DNA of 32,171 nt from JBBDYQ01 sp035553855 (GCA_035553855.1 DATMJO010000084.1:1-32171); one strand, 5' to 3'; shown: positions 14,230 to 21,544, counted from the first letter of the stretch. Numbers and translations: made by a program. Notes: generated from the letters alone by a model not told the origin.

Positions 14230-15231
14230 CTAGCCGGCGGGGGTCCCCGCGGGCGGGCCGGTCGGCGTGCCCGCGGGCGGGCCCGTCGGCGTGCTCTCTG
14301 GCTGGCCCGTGGGCGTGCCCTCAGGCGCGCCGCCGGGCGTTCCCTCCGGCCGGCCCGGCGTGCCGTCCGGGCGGCCGGGCCGGTTCTCGCGCATGGACTG
14401 GGCGCGCTCGCGCGCCTGCGCAACGATGCGGGTCACGAAGTCGCGCACGTGCGAGGGAAGCCGCGCGAAGACATCGTCGAGGCTCTGGGCGTTCTGCTCC
14501 TGCTCGGCTGTCGCCGAGTCGTAGGCGCGCTGGAGCCCCGCGAGGGCTTCGGCCGGCAGGGCCTCGCTCGCGATGAGCGTTGCGATGACGCCGGCCACGT
14601 CGGACTGCCCGCTCAGGCTCTCGCCCAGCGTGCGGGCGACGGTGCCCTGGTTTCTCCGCGAGACCTCATCCTCGACGAGTGCGTCGGAAGCCTCCTCCAC
14701 CTCGTCGTGACGGCCGAGGGCGATCGCCGCCAGCGCGCGCGAGAGACCCGGGAGCGCGCGGCTCGGCACGCCGCGCTCGATCAGCGCGGCGATCACCGCG
14801 GCGCTCTTGTCGCGACCGCGGGCGTCCGAGAGTGCGGCGCGCGCGATCGAGTTCTCAAGCCGGCCGCTGGCCTCGCCGAGCATGCCCGCGAGCTGCTCCA
14901 CGTTCTCGTCCTCCTGATCGGCGACGTAGGCCTCGGCGCGAGCGGCGGCCGCCCGCTCCGAGTCCGTGTCGGCGGAACGGCGGAGCCGCGCGGCATCGCG
15001 CCTTGCGGCTGCCATCTCGCGACGGCTGCCGGCGTAGTGTCGTGCGGCGTCGCGGTCGCGGTCACGCCGGACGAGTTGCTCGGCGCGGTCGAGGGCGGAA
15101 TCGGCGCGGCTCGTATGCATCTTGACCTCGCGAACGGCCGTGTCGAAGCTTCCGGCGCCAGCCGTCCCAGGGACGGCCATGGCCGTCGCGCATCCGAGCG
15201 CTCCGGCGGTGATCAGGATTCGGTTTTTCAT
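14230..15231 (-). CDS. Secreted helical protein with Pro-rich repeat tail, under riboswitch control
   Basis: This 333-residue protein has a signal peptide (MKNRILITAGALGCATAMAVPGTAGA), then about 240 residues of Ala/Arg/Glu-rich predicted helix with regular charge (for example RREMAAARRDAARLRRSADT). A tail from about 285 is made of repeats like GTPTGPPA and GRPEGTP. No enzyme motif is visible. It looks like an exported coiled-coil or wall-spanning protein; I do not recognise the family. The tail resembles the outer tail of the sigma fusion encoded downstream, suggesting both sit in the same wall environment. The 5' leader contains a cyclic di-GMP riboswitch whose 3' side includes the Shine-Dalgarno sequence GGAGG, four bases before the ATG. 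A strong hairpin follows the stop. Confidence 0.8.
   Translation of the reverse strand: MKNRILITAGALGCATAMAVPGTAGAGSFDTAVREVKMHTSRADSALDRAEQLVRRDRDRDAARHYAGSRREMAAARRDAARLRRSADTDSERAAAARAEAYVADQEDENVEQLAGMLGEASGRLENSIARAALSDARGRDKSAAVIAALIERGVPSRALPGLSRALAAIALGRHDEVEEASDALVEDEVSRRNQGTVARTLGESLSGQSDVAGVIATLIASEALPAEALAGLQRAYDSATAEQEQNAQSLDDVFARLPSHVRDFVTRIVAQARERAQSMRENRPGRPDGTPGRPEGTPGGAPEGTPTGQPESTPTGPPAGTPTGPPAGTPAG
14236..14335. repeat. Degenerate 24-bp tandem repeat encoding the Pro-rich tail
   Basis: About four units built on GGCGTGCCCGCGGGCGGGCC encode GTPTGPPA/GTPTGQPES steps. The first two units are nearly identical and the later ones have drifted, the pattern of slippage expansion. 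Copy number probably varies between strains. Confidence 0.65.
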
Positions 15232-15234
15232 GGT

Positions 15235-15320
15235 GCCTCCTTCGGCAACTGGGCAGCCTCTCCCGAGGCCCCTGGCTTTGCGCCCCTGCCTCGCGGCAGG
15301 TTTGCCCTTGTCGTTGAGGC
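15235..15320 (-). promoter_or_regulatory. Cyclic di-GMP-I riboswitch (GEMM-I) in the leader of the secreted helical protein
   Basis: Read on the minus strand, the leader has the conserved GEMM-I elements in order. GGGCAAACC is followed by a 6-bp stem CCTGCC/GGCAGG capped by the GNRA loop GCGA (15300-15285). Next is GGGGCGCAAAGCC (about 15286-15274), a second stem closed by GGGA, and finally GTTGCCGAAGG. The Vibrio Vc2 aptamer has GGGCAAACC, GGGACGCAAAGCC and GTTACCGATGG at the same places. P1 can form from GCCTC (15320-15316) with GAGGC (15239-15235). That 3' strand overlaps the GGAGG ribosome-binding site of the gene starting at 15231, so ligand binding is expected to hide it and lower translation. 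Identification is by eye; the core match is strong, the direction of control is inferred. Confidence 0.88.
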
Positions 15321-15329
15321 GGCTGCCTC
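15316..15329 (-). promoter_or_regulatory. Alternative hairpin competing with riboswitch stem P1
   Basis: GAGGC (15329-15325), loop AGCC and GCCTC (15320-15316) form a hairpin using the same GCCTC that would make P1 with the Shine-Dalgarno side. Only one pairing can exist at a time. Without ligand this hairpin could form and leave the ribosome-binding site free. Short stem; inference from base pairing only. Confidence 0.45.
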
Positions 15330-15374
15330 TCTTCCCCTTAACGCGCTAGCGGCGCGGAAGTCAGGGGTTGTCGG

Positions 15375-16271
15375 CTAAACCGGCTCCGGCACCCGGTCCC
15401 AGGGGCGCGCGGCACGGAGCGCGGCGAGGATCGCACGGGTCGCGGGCGACTTGTTCAGCGTGTAGAAGTGGATGCCCGGGGCGCCGCGGGCGAGCAGGTC
15501 CGCGCACTGGAGCGTCGCGTACGCGACGCCGAACTCGATGACGGCCTCCGGGTCGTCCGAGCGGGCGTCGAGCTCGCGCTCCACCGTCTCCGGGATGGTG
15601 GCGCCGCACATCTGGGTGATCCGCTTGATCTGCGCGTGGTTGGTGATCGGCATCACGCCGGGCACTATCGGCACGTCGATGCCCGCGCCGCGGCAGTCGT
15701 CCACGAAGTCGAAGTAGAGCTCGTTGTCGTAGAAGAGCTGGGTGATGAGGAAGCTCGCACCGGCGTTCACCTTCTCCTTGAGGAAGCGGATGTCGCTCGC
15801 GCGGTCCTCCGCCTCGGGGTGGACCTCCGGGAACGCCGCCGCGCCGACGCACAGCCCGCACTCGCTGCGCACGAGCGTCGCGAGCTCCGTCGAGTAGCGC
15901 AGGCCGCCCTCGGTGAAGGTCCACTCGGCCTCGCCCTGCGGCGGGTCGCCGCGGAGCGCGAGCACGTTCTCGATCCCGCAGGCCTCGATCTCGCGGAGGA
16001 CCCCGAGCAGCTCCCCACGCGTCGCGCCCACGCAGGTCAGGTGCGACATCGCCTCGATGCCGTAGCGCGACTTGATCCCCTTCGTGATCTCGACGGTGCG
16101 CTCGCGCGTGGTCCCGAGCGCGCCGTAGGTGACCGAGACGAAGTCGGGGGCGTCCTTCGACAGGTCCTCGAGAGCGGCCTCGAGATTGCGCAGGCCGTCG
16201 TCGGTCTTCGGGGGGAAGAACTCGAAGGAGAAGACCGGCCGCTTCTCGGCCAGGATCCGGTCGATCCGCAT
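15375..16271 (-). CDS. metF: Methylenetetrahydrofolate reductase
   Basis: This 298-residue TIM-barrel flavoprotein reduces 5,10-methylene-THF to 5-methyl-THF for methionine synthesis. The N-terminal SFEFFPPKT carries the catalytic Glu, and FVSVTYGALGT, LALRGDPP, FLITQLFYDN and PGVMPI follow in the order of the MetF family. The length matches bacterial MetF. ATG 16271 (MRIDRILAEK) is preferred over an in-frame TTG six bases upstream. It is the last gene of a minus-strand run moaA - two small genes - metF, with 9 bp to the preceding gene. No S-adenosylmethionine riboswitch or other leader is visible. The riboswitch leader of the next gene lies just downstream. Confidence 0.95.
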   Translation of the reverse strand: MRIDRILAEKRPVFSFEFFPPKTDDGLRNLEAALEDLSKDAPDFVSVTYGALGTTRERTVEITKGIKSRYGIEAMSHLTCVGATRGELLGVLREIEACGIENVLALRGDPPQGEAEWTFTEGGLRYSTELATLVRSECGLCVGAAAFPEVHPEAEDRASDIRFLKEKVNAGASFLITQLFYDNELYFDFVDDCRGAGIDVPIVPGVMPITNHAQIKRITQMCGATIPETVERELDARSDDPEAVIEFGVAYATLQCADLLARGAPGIHFYTLNKSPATRAILAALRAARPWDRVPEPV

Positions 16272-16280
16272 CGGCAAAGC

Positions 16281-16571
16281 CTAGCCCGCGGCCTCGGGCG
16301 GGATGATGTTCAGACCGACCACGACACGCGTTCCCTCGGCGCTGTCCCAGTGGACGTCCACGGAGTCGTTCTGGCGGTAGGTCCCGAACAGGCCGAGGAA
16401 GATCGCGGTCCAGCGGACCGCGCCGAGGCGGCCCTCCTTGCGGAGGTCCCGCTCGAAGAGGAGCGTGTGGTCCTCCACGCGGAAGTCAGAGCCCTCCTCC
16501 TGCCGCACGCCGTTCACGAAGACGCGGAAGGGGCGCTTCACCTCTGCCGGAAGCGGCACCCGCGAGGTCAC
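16281..16571 (-). CDS. Small conserved-looking unknown protein (96 aa)
   Basis: Starting at GTG 16571, whose GTGA overlaps the stop of the preceding gene, this encodes 96 residues: RVPLPAEVKRPFRVFVNGVR, then EGSDFRVEDHTLLFERDLRK, and a hydrophobic strand AIFLGLFGTYRQNDSVDVHW. It reads as a small beta-rich protein, like a tail-fibre or jelly-roll fragment with a 'vyvNGv...Y.v....l.F' pattern. No signal peptide or catalytic motif. The overlapping start and the position inside the moaA-metF run argue that it is real. Function unknown. Confidence 0.7.
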   Translation of the reverse strand: MTSRVPLPAEVKRPFRVFVNGVRQEEGSDFRVEDHTLLFERDLRKEGRLGAVRWTAIFLGLFGTYRQNDSVDVHWDSAEGTRVVVGLNIIPPEAAG

Positions 16572-16906
16572 AGCGCTCTCCGCAGCGCCGAGTAGGGGGA
16601 CTCCCCGCCGCGCTGCTCGACGACGCTGCGGCCGACCCGACCGGTCCACGCCTCCGACGAGCCGTCGCCCCTCACGTCGATGCCGCCGCGGGCGCCCCGG
16701 GGCCCCTTGACCTCGATCCGCGCGGTCACCTGCTGCATGGGGTCGAAGGTGCGGACGAGCGGGACGCTGACGGGGCGGGCGTTTGCCGCGCGCTCGAGTT
16801 CGCGCCCGCGCTGCTCGACCCACGCGAACGCCTCGCCCGCGTCGCCGAACCTCGCCTTCTCGACCTTCGGGCCCTGCCGGACCCGCACCCGCCAGTCAGC
16901 CCCCAA
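16568..16906 (-). CDS. Small unknown protein (112 aa) overlapping moaA
   Basis: The frame runs from TTG 16906, 11 bp inside the end of moaA, to TGA at 16568. The product (MGADWRVRVRQGPKVEKARF..., then ARIEVKGPRGARGGIDVRGD) is basic and looks like a compact alpha/beta or beta protein. It is translationally coupled to the following 96-residue gene, and the two probably work as a pair. TTG is the only start giving the full product; a GTG six codons in is possible. I do not recognise the family. Confidence 0.65.
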   Translation of the reverse strand: MGADWRVRVRQGPKVEKARFGDAGEAFAWVEQRGRELERAANARPVSVPLVRTFDPMQQVTARIEVKGPRGARGGIDVRGDGSSEAWTGRVGRSVVEQRGGESPYSALRRAL

Positions 16907-17891
16907 TGCGGCTCATGGTCCGGGGCGGCTGCCGGAAGCCCGGCTCGCCGACGCGGTGCTTCAGCTCCTTGCGCCACACCGCGTCGCGAACGATGCGCTC
17001 GAGCCGGGCGTCGTCTGCCCCCTCGCGCAGCGGCTCGCGCAGGTCGGTCTCGTGCAGCGAGAACAGGCACGTCCGCAGCTTGCCCTCGGCGGTCAGCCGG
17101 ATGCGGTCGCAGTCGGAGCAGAACGGCTCGGACACCGGGTTGACGAACCCGATCTCGCCGCGGCCGTCCGCGAAGCGGAACACGCGCGCGGTCGAGGAGG
17201 GCTCGCGCGGCAGCTCCTCGAGCGGGTGGACCGCGTGGATCAGGGCGCGGATCTCCTCGCCGGTGAGAACCGCGTCCGGGGTCCAGGCCTGATCGGCGTC
17301 GAGCGGCATGAACTCGATGAAGCGCACCTGGAAGGCGTTCGAGCGGGCGAACTCCGCGAACGGGAGAGCCTCCTCCTCGGTGAAGTCGCGCAGGGCGACC
17401 GCGTTGACCTTGACCGGGTGCACCTCGGGGTGGGCGGCGAGCGCGTCCAGCCCGCGCAGCACCTGCGGGAGGGCGTCGCGGCGGGTCATCTGGAAGAAGC
17501 GGTCGCGCTGGAGCGAGTCGATCGAGACGTTCACCCGCCCGATCCCCGCGGCCACGAGCGCGGCGGCGTCGCGCTCCAGCATGAAGCCGTTGGTGGTGAG
17601 CGAGAGGTCCTCGACGCCCGGGACCGCCGCGAGCATGCCGACGAGCTTGGGCAGGTCGCGCCGCACGAGCGGCTCGCCGCCCGTCAGCCGCACATCGCGC
17701 ACGCCGATCGCGGCGAGCACGGAGACAATCCGCTCGATCTCCTCGAACGAGAGGATCTCCTCGCGCTCCAGCCACGGCAGCCCCTCGGCCGGCATGCAGT
17801 ACTGGCAGCGGAAGTTGCAGCGGTCGGTGACGGAGATGCGTACGTCGCGTATCACGCGCCCGTGGCCGTCCACGAGGGGCTCAACCGGCAT
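16896..17891 (-). CDS. moaA: GTP 3',8-cyclase MoaA (molybdenum cofactor synthesis)
   Basis: This 331-residue radical SAM enzyme makes (8S)-3',8-cyclo-7,8-dihydroGTP, the first step of molybdopterin synthesis. The SAM cluster motif C25-x3-C29-x2-C32 is in DRCNFRCQYCMP. LTGGEPLVRRDL follows, and the C-terminal cluster has CSDCDRIRLTAEGKLRTC. The protein ends RTMSRIGG with the essential Gly-Gly tail. Length and order are standard. Start ATG 17891 follows a 48-bp gap to the ABC fossil, too short for a Moco riboswitch. No other mo genes are in the window, so partners are encoded elsewhere. Confidence 0.96.
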   Translation of the reverse strand: MPVEPLVDGHGRVIRDVRISVTDRCNFRCQYCMPAEGLPWLEREEILSFEEIERIVSVLAAIGVRDVRLTGGEPLVRRDLPKLVGMLAAVPGVEDLSLTTNGFMLERDAAALVAAGIGRVNVSIDSLQRDRFFQMTRRDALPQVLRGLDALAAHPEVHPVKVNAVALRDFTEEEALPFAEFARSNAFQVRFIEFMPLDADQAWTPDAVLTGEEIRALIHAVHPLEELPREPSSTARVFRFADGRGEIGFVNPVSEPFCSDCDRIRLTAEGKLRTCLFSLHETDLREPLREGADDARLERIVRDAVWRKELKHRVGEPGFRQPPRTMSRIGG

Positions 17892-17939
17892 GTCAGGAGG
17901 GTACCGGCGCGTGAAACGAGATCAGCCCCCGTGTCGCGG

Positions 17940-18671
17940 CTACAGGTCGCGGCGCTCAAACGCCCAGGGCAGCACCCACGCCACGACGCCCGTCGTGGCC
18001 TCCAGCAGCCCGCTGTCGAGCTCATCGCCGAGCTCGTTCAGCAGGGTGGCCATGAGCCCGGCGCCGAAGAGCATGAACATCGCGACGCCGTTCGCGGTGG
18101 TGGACAGGAACAGGGATCCGAGCAGGGAGAGCGTGGCCACCACTGCCACGGCCCCCAGGAGCGCGAGGCCCGGGGTCAGCGGCTGGTCCGGGATCCAGCC
18201 GCCCGCGATGCCGACCACGGCCAAGGCGTACAGATAGAACGCGAGCGTGTAGCCGCCCGCGACCCCGAACGCGGCGCGGAGGGGCGCCCGGTCTTGACCA
18301 CCTGCCCGTCGACGAGCAGCACCACGCGATCGCAGACGAGCTCGACCTCGCTCAGCAGGTGCGAGTTGAGCAGCACGCCGGTCCCGCGCTCGCGAAGCCG
18401 GACGAGCAGCTCGCGCACGTCCCTCCGGCCCGCCGGGTCGAGCGCGCTCGTGGGCTCGTCGAGCAGCAGGAGTGGTGGATCCCGGATCAGCGCCTGTGCC
18501 AGCCCGAGCCGCTGCTGCATGCCCTTTGACATGGCGTTTGCCCGCGCCGTTGGGGCCGAGCAGCCCGACCAGCTCTCCCCGCTCGACGTCGAGGTCGACG
18601 CCGCGTAGCGCCTCCTTCCGCCCGTAGCGCTTGACAAGCCCGCGGCAGGAGAGAAGCGCAGGGCCGCTCAG
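17940..18671 (-). pseudogene. ABC transporter fossil: ATPase and permease fragments fused by two deletions
   Basis: Reading leftwards from 18671, the first frame gives LLSCRGLVKRYGRKEALRG and Walker A GPNGAGK. At about 18530-18537 it jumps frame straight to the signature region SKGMQQRLGLAQAL, Walker B LLLLDEPTSALDP and the H-loop NSHLLSEVE, so about 85 residues between Walker A and the signature are missing. At about 18282-18295 the ATPase, after VVKTG, jumps again into the C-terminal half of an ABC-2-type permease (YTLAFYLYALAVVGIAGGW, ATLSLLGSLFLSTTANGVA) ending at TAG 17940. The start overlaps the gltA stop as CTGA where ATGA would be normal. So an ATPase-permease pair, an exporter judging by the permease, has been reduced to a non-functional remnant. 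Confidence 0.88.
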
Positions 18672-20002
18672 CTGCGCTTCTCGATCGGCACGTACTCCTG
18701 GTCCCGCTCGCCCGTGTACACCTGGCGCGGGCGGGCGATCTTCGTCTCGTCGTCGGAGCGCATCTCGAGCCACTGCGCGATCCAGCCCGAGGTGCGCGGG
18801 ATCGCGAACATCACCGTGAACATGTCGGTCGGGATCTTCAGGGCCTCGTAGATGAGCCCGGAGTAGAAGTCGACGTTCGGGTAGAGCTTGCGCTCGGTGA
18901 AGTACTCGTCGTCGAGCGCGCGCTTCTCGAGTTCCACGGCGATCTGGAGGTTCGGGTTCATCCCGGTGACCTCGAGCACCTCGTCGACGTTGCGCTTGAT
19001 GATCCGCGCGCGCGGGTCGTAGTTCTTGTAGACGCGGTGGCCGAAGCCCATCAGGCGCTCCTTGCGGTCCTTCACGCCCTGGAGGAAGTCGGGGATGTTG
19101 TCGACCGAGCCGATCCGGTCGAGCATCCGCAGCACGGCCTCGTTGGCGCCACCGTGGAGCGGGCCGTAGAGGGCGGCCACGCCGGACGCCACCGCCGAGT
19201 ACGGGTCCACGTCGCTCGAGCCGACGGCGCGCACGGAGCTCGTCGAGCAGTTCTGCTCGTGGTCGGCGTGGAGGATCCAGAGGACGTCGAGGGCCCGCTC
19301 GAGCCGGGGGTCCGGCTCGTACTTCACCTCGGTCATCTTGTAGAGCATCGAGAGGAAGTTGCCCGGGTAGCTCAGGTCGTTGTCGGGATAGACGTAGGGC
19401 AGCCCGAGGTTGTGGCGGTAGGCGAAGGCGGCGAGCGTCGGCATCTTCGCGATCAGGCGGATCGCCGCCATGTGCCGCTCGTCCTCGTCGTCGATCTTCT
19501 TCGCGTCCGGGTAGAAGGTCGAGAGGGCGCCGACGCAGCCGAGCAGGATCCCCATCGGATGGGCGTCGTAGCGGAAGCCCTCCATGAAGCGCTTGATGTT
19601 CTCGTGGACGTAGGTGTGGATCGTGACCTCGTGCATCCACTGGTCCAGCTCGTCCCGGGTGGGCAGCCGGCCCTCGACGAGCAGGTAGGCGACCTCGAGG
19701 TAGGTCGAGTGCTCGCAGAGGTCCTCGATCTTGTACCCGCGGTGCTGGAGGATCCCCGCCTCGCCGTCGATGTAGGTGATCTCCGAGCGGCACGACGCGG
19801 TGTTCGTGAACGCCGGGTCGTAGGCCATCAGGCCGAAGTCGTCCTCGGAGACCTTGATCTGGCGGAGGTCCATCGCCTTCACGGTGCCGTCGGTGATCGG
19901 CAGCTCGTATGTCTCGCCGGTGCGGTTGTCGGTGACGGTCAGGCTCTCGCCCGCGGAGGCTACGCCGCCGCCGTTCTCCTCTCGTGTCTTCTCCTGCGCC
20001 AT
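18668..20002 (-). CDS. gltA: Citrate synthase
   Basis: This 444-residue enzyme condenses oxaloacetate and acetyl-CoA to citrate at the entry of the TCA cycle. It has the catalytic His in LHADHEQNCSTS, the second active-site His in GPLHGGANEAVL, GFGHRVYKNYDPRA, and the C-terminal region FTVMFAIPRTSGWIAQW with the following Asp/Arg residues. The long N-terminal part (residues 1-60) is typical of type II, Gram-negative-like hexameric citrate synthases, which are often NADH-regulated. ATG 20002 is preceded by GGAGGAG at good spacing. The gene is divergent from a secreted-protein gene and its stop overlaps the ABC fossil. Confidence 0.96.
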   Translation of the reverse strand: MAQEKTREENGGGVASAGESLTVTDNRTGETYELPITDGTVKAMDLRQIKVSEDDFGLMAYDPAFTNTASCRSEITYIDGEAGILQHRGYKIEDLCEHSTYLEVAYLLVEGRLPTRDELDQWMHEVTIHTYVHENIKRFMEGFRYDAHPMGILLGCVGALSTFYPDAKKIDDEDERHMAAIRLIAKMPTLAAFAYRHNLGLPYVYPDNDLSYPGNFLSMLYKMTEVKYEPDPRLERALDVLWILHADHEQNCSTSSVRAVGSSDVDPYSAVASGVAALYGPLHGGANEAVLRMLDRIGSVDNIPDFLQGVKDRKERLMGFGHRVYKNYDPRARIIKRNVDEVLEVTGMNPNLQIAVELEKRALDDEYFTERKLYPNVDFYSGLIYEALKIPTDMFTVMFAIPRTSGWIAQWLEMRSDDETKIARPRQVYTGERDQEYVPIEKRS

Positions 20003-20107
20003 CTCGCTCCTCCGACTCGGGTTCCGTGCTGCATTCTGCCGCACCGCCAGAAACGCATCCTCCCTGCGTTGTCGCAGCAGGGCCCAAATCGAGCAGGGGG
20101 ATACGAC

Positions 20108-20935
20108 GTGAAGCGCTTTCTGATTCTGGCCGCGGCGTGTATGCCGCTCACCTTCGCCGCTCCGGCCGCAGCCGACTACCACGGCGCCTGCCCCGGCGGG
20201 GTCGGCTCCGGCGCGGGCGTGAGCCTGACCGCGTCGGGCGGCGTCTTCACCTACACCGGCACGGTCAACTGCAACGGCGCGAGCACGATCTCGATCAACT
20301 CGCTCACCCTGAAGCGCCCCGATGGCTCGACGGTGAGCGCCGGGTCCAAGTCCTGCAGCGCGTGCAACTCGCTGAGCCACTCGGGCCAGGATCCGGTCGG
20401 CGCCGCCGGCGACTACGTCGTCACGATGAGCTTCACCGCACAGGGCGGCACCTCAGGGCCGATCACGCGGACGCGGACGGGCACCTGGAACTGGAACGGC
20501 ACGACGCTCTCGTTCGCGGGCGGCGGCGGGGGCGCGCCGAGCGCCTTCGAGTTCTGCGACGCGACGCAGCCGATCTCGATGGAGGTCGACTTCGCCAACG
20601 ACAACTCGAACCCGATGAACCCGGCGCTCATGCGCTGGTCGGGCCGGCTCGAGTGCCACGGCGCCGACGAGCTGCGCATCAACCAGATCAGCGTGCGGCG
20701 CCAGCTCACCGGCAACAACACGATCGACCCGCCTCATCCGGGCACGCAGGACGCCGCCTGCGGGGCGGGCTGCGGTGTCGTCACCGGCCGCGGCAGCAGC
20801 CGCACGGACGGCCCGGGGCTCTACCGGGTCACGTTCAAGGTGACGATCTCGAAGGCGCCGGCGGAGCCGCGGTCGGTCACGATCCAGCACGACTGGGTCT
20901 CGCCGGGCATCGGCCCCGTCATCCCCGTCGAGTAG
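20108..20935 (+). CDS. Secreted protein with two diverged copies of a beta domain
   Basis: This 275-residue protein has a signal peptide (MKRFLILAAACMPLTFAAPAAA). The mature part contains two similar units. Unit 1 (about 25-140) has FTYTGTVNCNGASTISINSL, then SCSAC, then AGDYVVTMSF and a closing GTWNW. Unit 2 (about 155-270) has RWSGRLECHGADELRINQIS, then CGAGC, then PGLYRVTFKV and a closing QHDWV. Each carries one early Cys and a CxxC/CxxxC pair, likely disulfides outside the cell. A Gly-rich linker joins them. The start is GTG 20108 with AGGGGG 11 bases upstream. The fold is probably an Ig-like sandwich; function unknown. Confidence 0.8.
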   Translation: MKRFLILAAACMPLTFAAPAAADYHGACPGGVGSGAGVSLTASGGVFTYTGTVNCNGASTISINSLTLKRPDGSTVSAGSKSCSACNSLSHSGQDPVGAAGDYVVTMSFTAQGGTSGPITRTRTGTWNWNGTTLSFAGGGGGAPSAFEFCDATQPISMEVDFANDNSNPMNPALMRWSGRLECHGADELRINQISVRRQLTGNNTIDPPHPGTQDAACGAGCGVVTGRGSSRTDGPGLYRVTFKVTISKAPAEPRSVTIQHDWVSPGIGPVIPVE

Positions 20936-20945
20936 GCGCCGCGGG

Positions 20946-21290
20946 CTAGCGGCGGCGCTTCCAGCCGCGCCCGAACATCTTCGAGACCCGCCCCGCCTTC
21001 AGGTTGGGGCGGAACTCGGGCGCGCCCTCGTCGGGCGGCGGGAGATCGGCGCACTCCTCGGCGCTGATCGTGAGCGTCACTGCGCGCTCGGCCGTGCGCG
21101 CCACCTCGGGCGCGTCCACGAAGCGGAAGTCGCCCGCCTCGGTCTCGATCACGACGCCGTCGAAGATGTGCTCGGCGTAGTTGTCGACGATCTCGGCGAC
21201 CTTGCCGACGACGACGCCGTCCGAGCTCACGACCTCGGTGCCGCGCTCGACGGCGGTGTAGTGGACGGCGTGGCCGTCGTCGCCGGGCAC
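20946..21290 (-). CDS. PRC-barrel-like small protein
   Basis: This 114-residue protein starts at GTG 21290, 2 bp after the stop of the small membrane protein gene. GTEVVSSDGVVVGKVAEIV and FDGVVIETEAGDFRFVDAPE match the pattern of PRC-barrel domains (a beta barrel with G-x-x-V/I-G-x-V). The C-terminus is basic (KMFGRGWKRRR) and could bind nucleic acid or membrane lipids. There is no signal peptide. With its neighbour it forms a two-gene unit of unknown role. Confidence 0.75.
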   Translation of the reverse strand: MPGDDGHAVHYTAVERGTEVVSSDGVVVGKVAEIVDNYAEHIFDGVVIETEAGDFRFVDAPEVARTAERAVTLTISAEECADLPPPDEGAPEFRPNLKAGRVSKMFGRGWKRRR

Positions 21291-21292
21291 GC

Positions 21293-21544
21293 TCAGTGGA
21301 CCCGGCGCGCCATGCGGGCCGGCGTGCGGACGCGCTTCGGCGGCGCGGGGAGCGGATCGGCGTGCGGGCCGCGGCGCGGCGGGGGCGGGTGTCTCGGACG
21401 GGGATGGTCGCGCCCGTGCCCGCCCTCGCCCGGGTCCTCGGCGGGGTCCGGATTCTCGTTCTTCACGGCCCACCACACGATCAGGCAGGCGGCGACCACC
21501 GGGATCTTGAGGACCACGAACATGTAGAAGAACGTCCAGCCCAT
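21293..21544 (-). CDS. Small single-pass membrane protein with basic Pro-rich tail
   Basis: This 83-residue protein starts at ATG 21544 with one membrane helix (FFYMFVVLKIPVVAACLIVW, about 5-24) followed by NENPDPAEDPGEG and a His/Arg/Pro-rich tail, probably cytoplasmic. It is directly followed by the PRC-barrel-like gene. Its promoter must share the 45-bp divergent gap with the MpaB-like gene. Function unknown. Confidence 0.65.
   Translation of the reverse strand: MGWTFFYMFVVLKIPVVAACLIVWWAVKNENPDPAEDPGEGGHGRDHPRPRHPPPPRRGPHADPLPAPPKRVRTPARMARRVH

Noticed and set aside
14236..14360. CRISPR-like array
   Set aside because: The repeats are head-to-tail without spacers and encode the Pro-rich tail in frame.
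17892..17939. Molybdenum-cofactor riboswitch before moaA
   Set aside because: The gap is only 48 bp with no matching structure.
17940..20087. 715-codon minus-strand frame across citrate synthase and the ABC fossil
   Set aside because: The upstream two thirds is an Arg/Pro-rich shadow of gltA in another frame; only the part after 18671 has ABC motifs.
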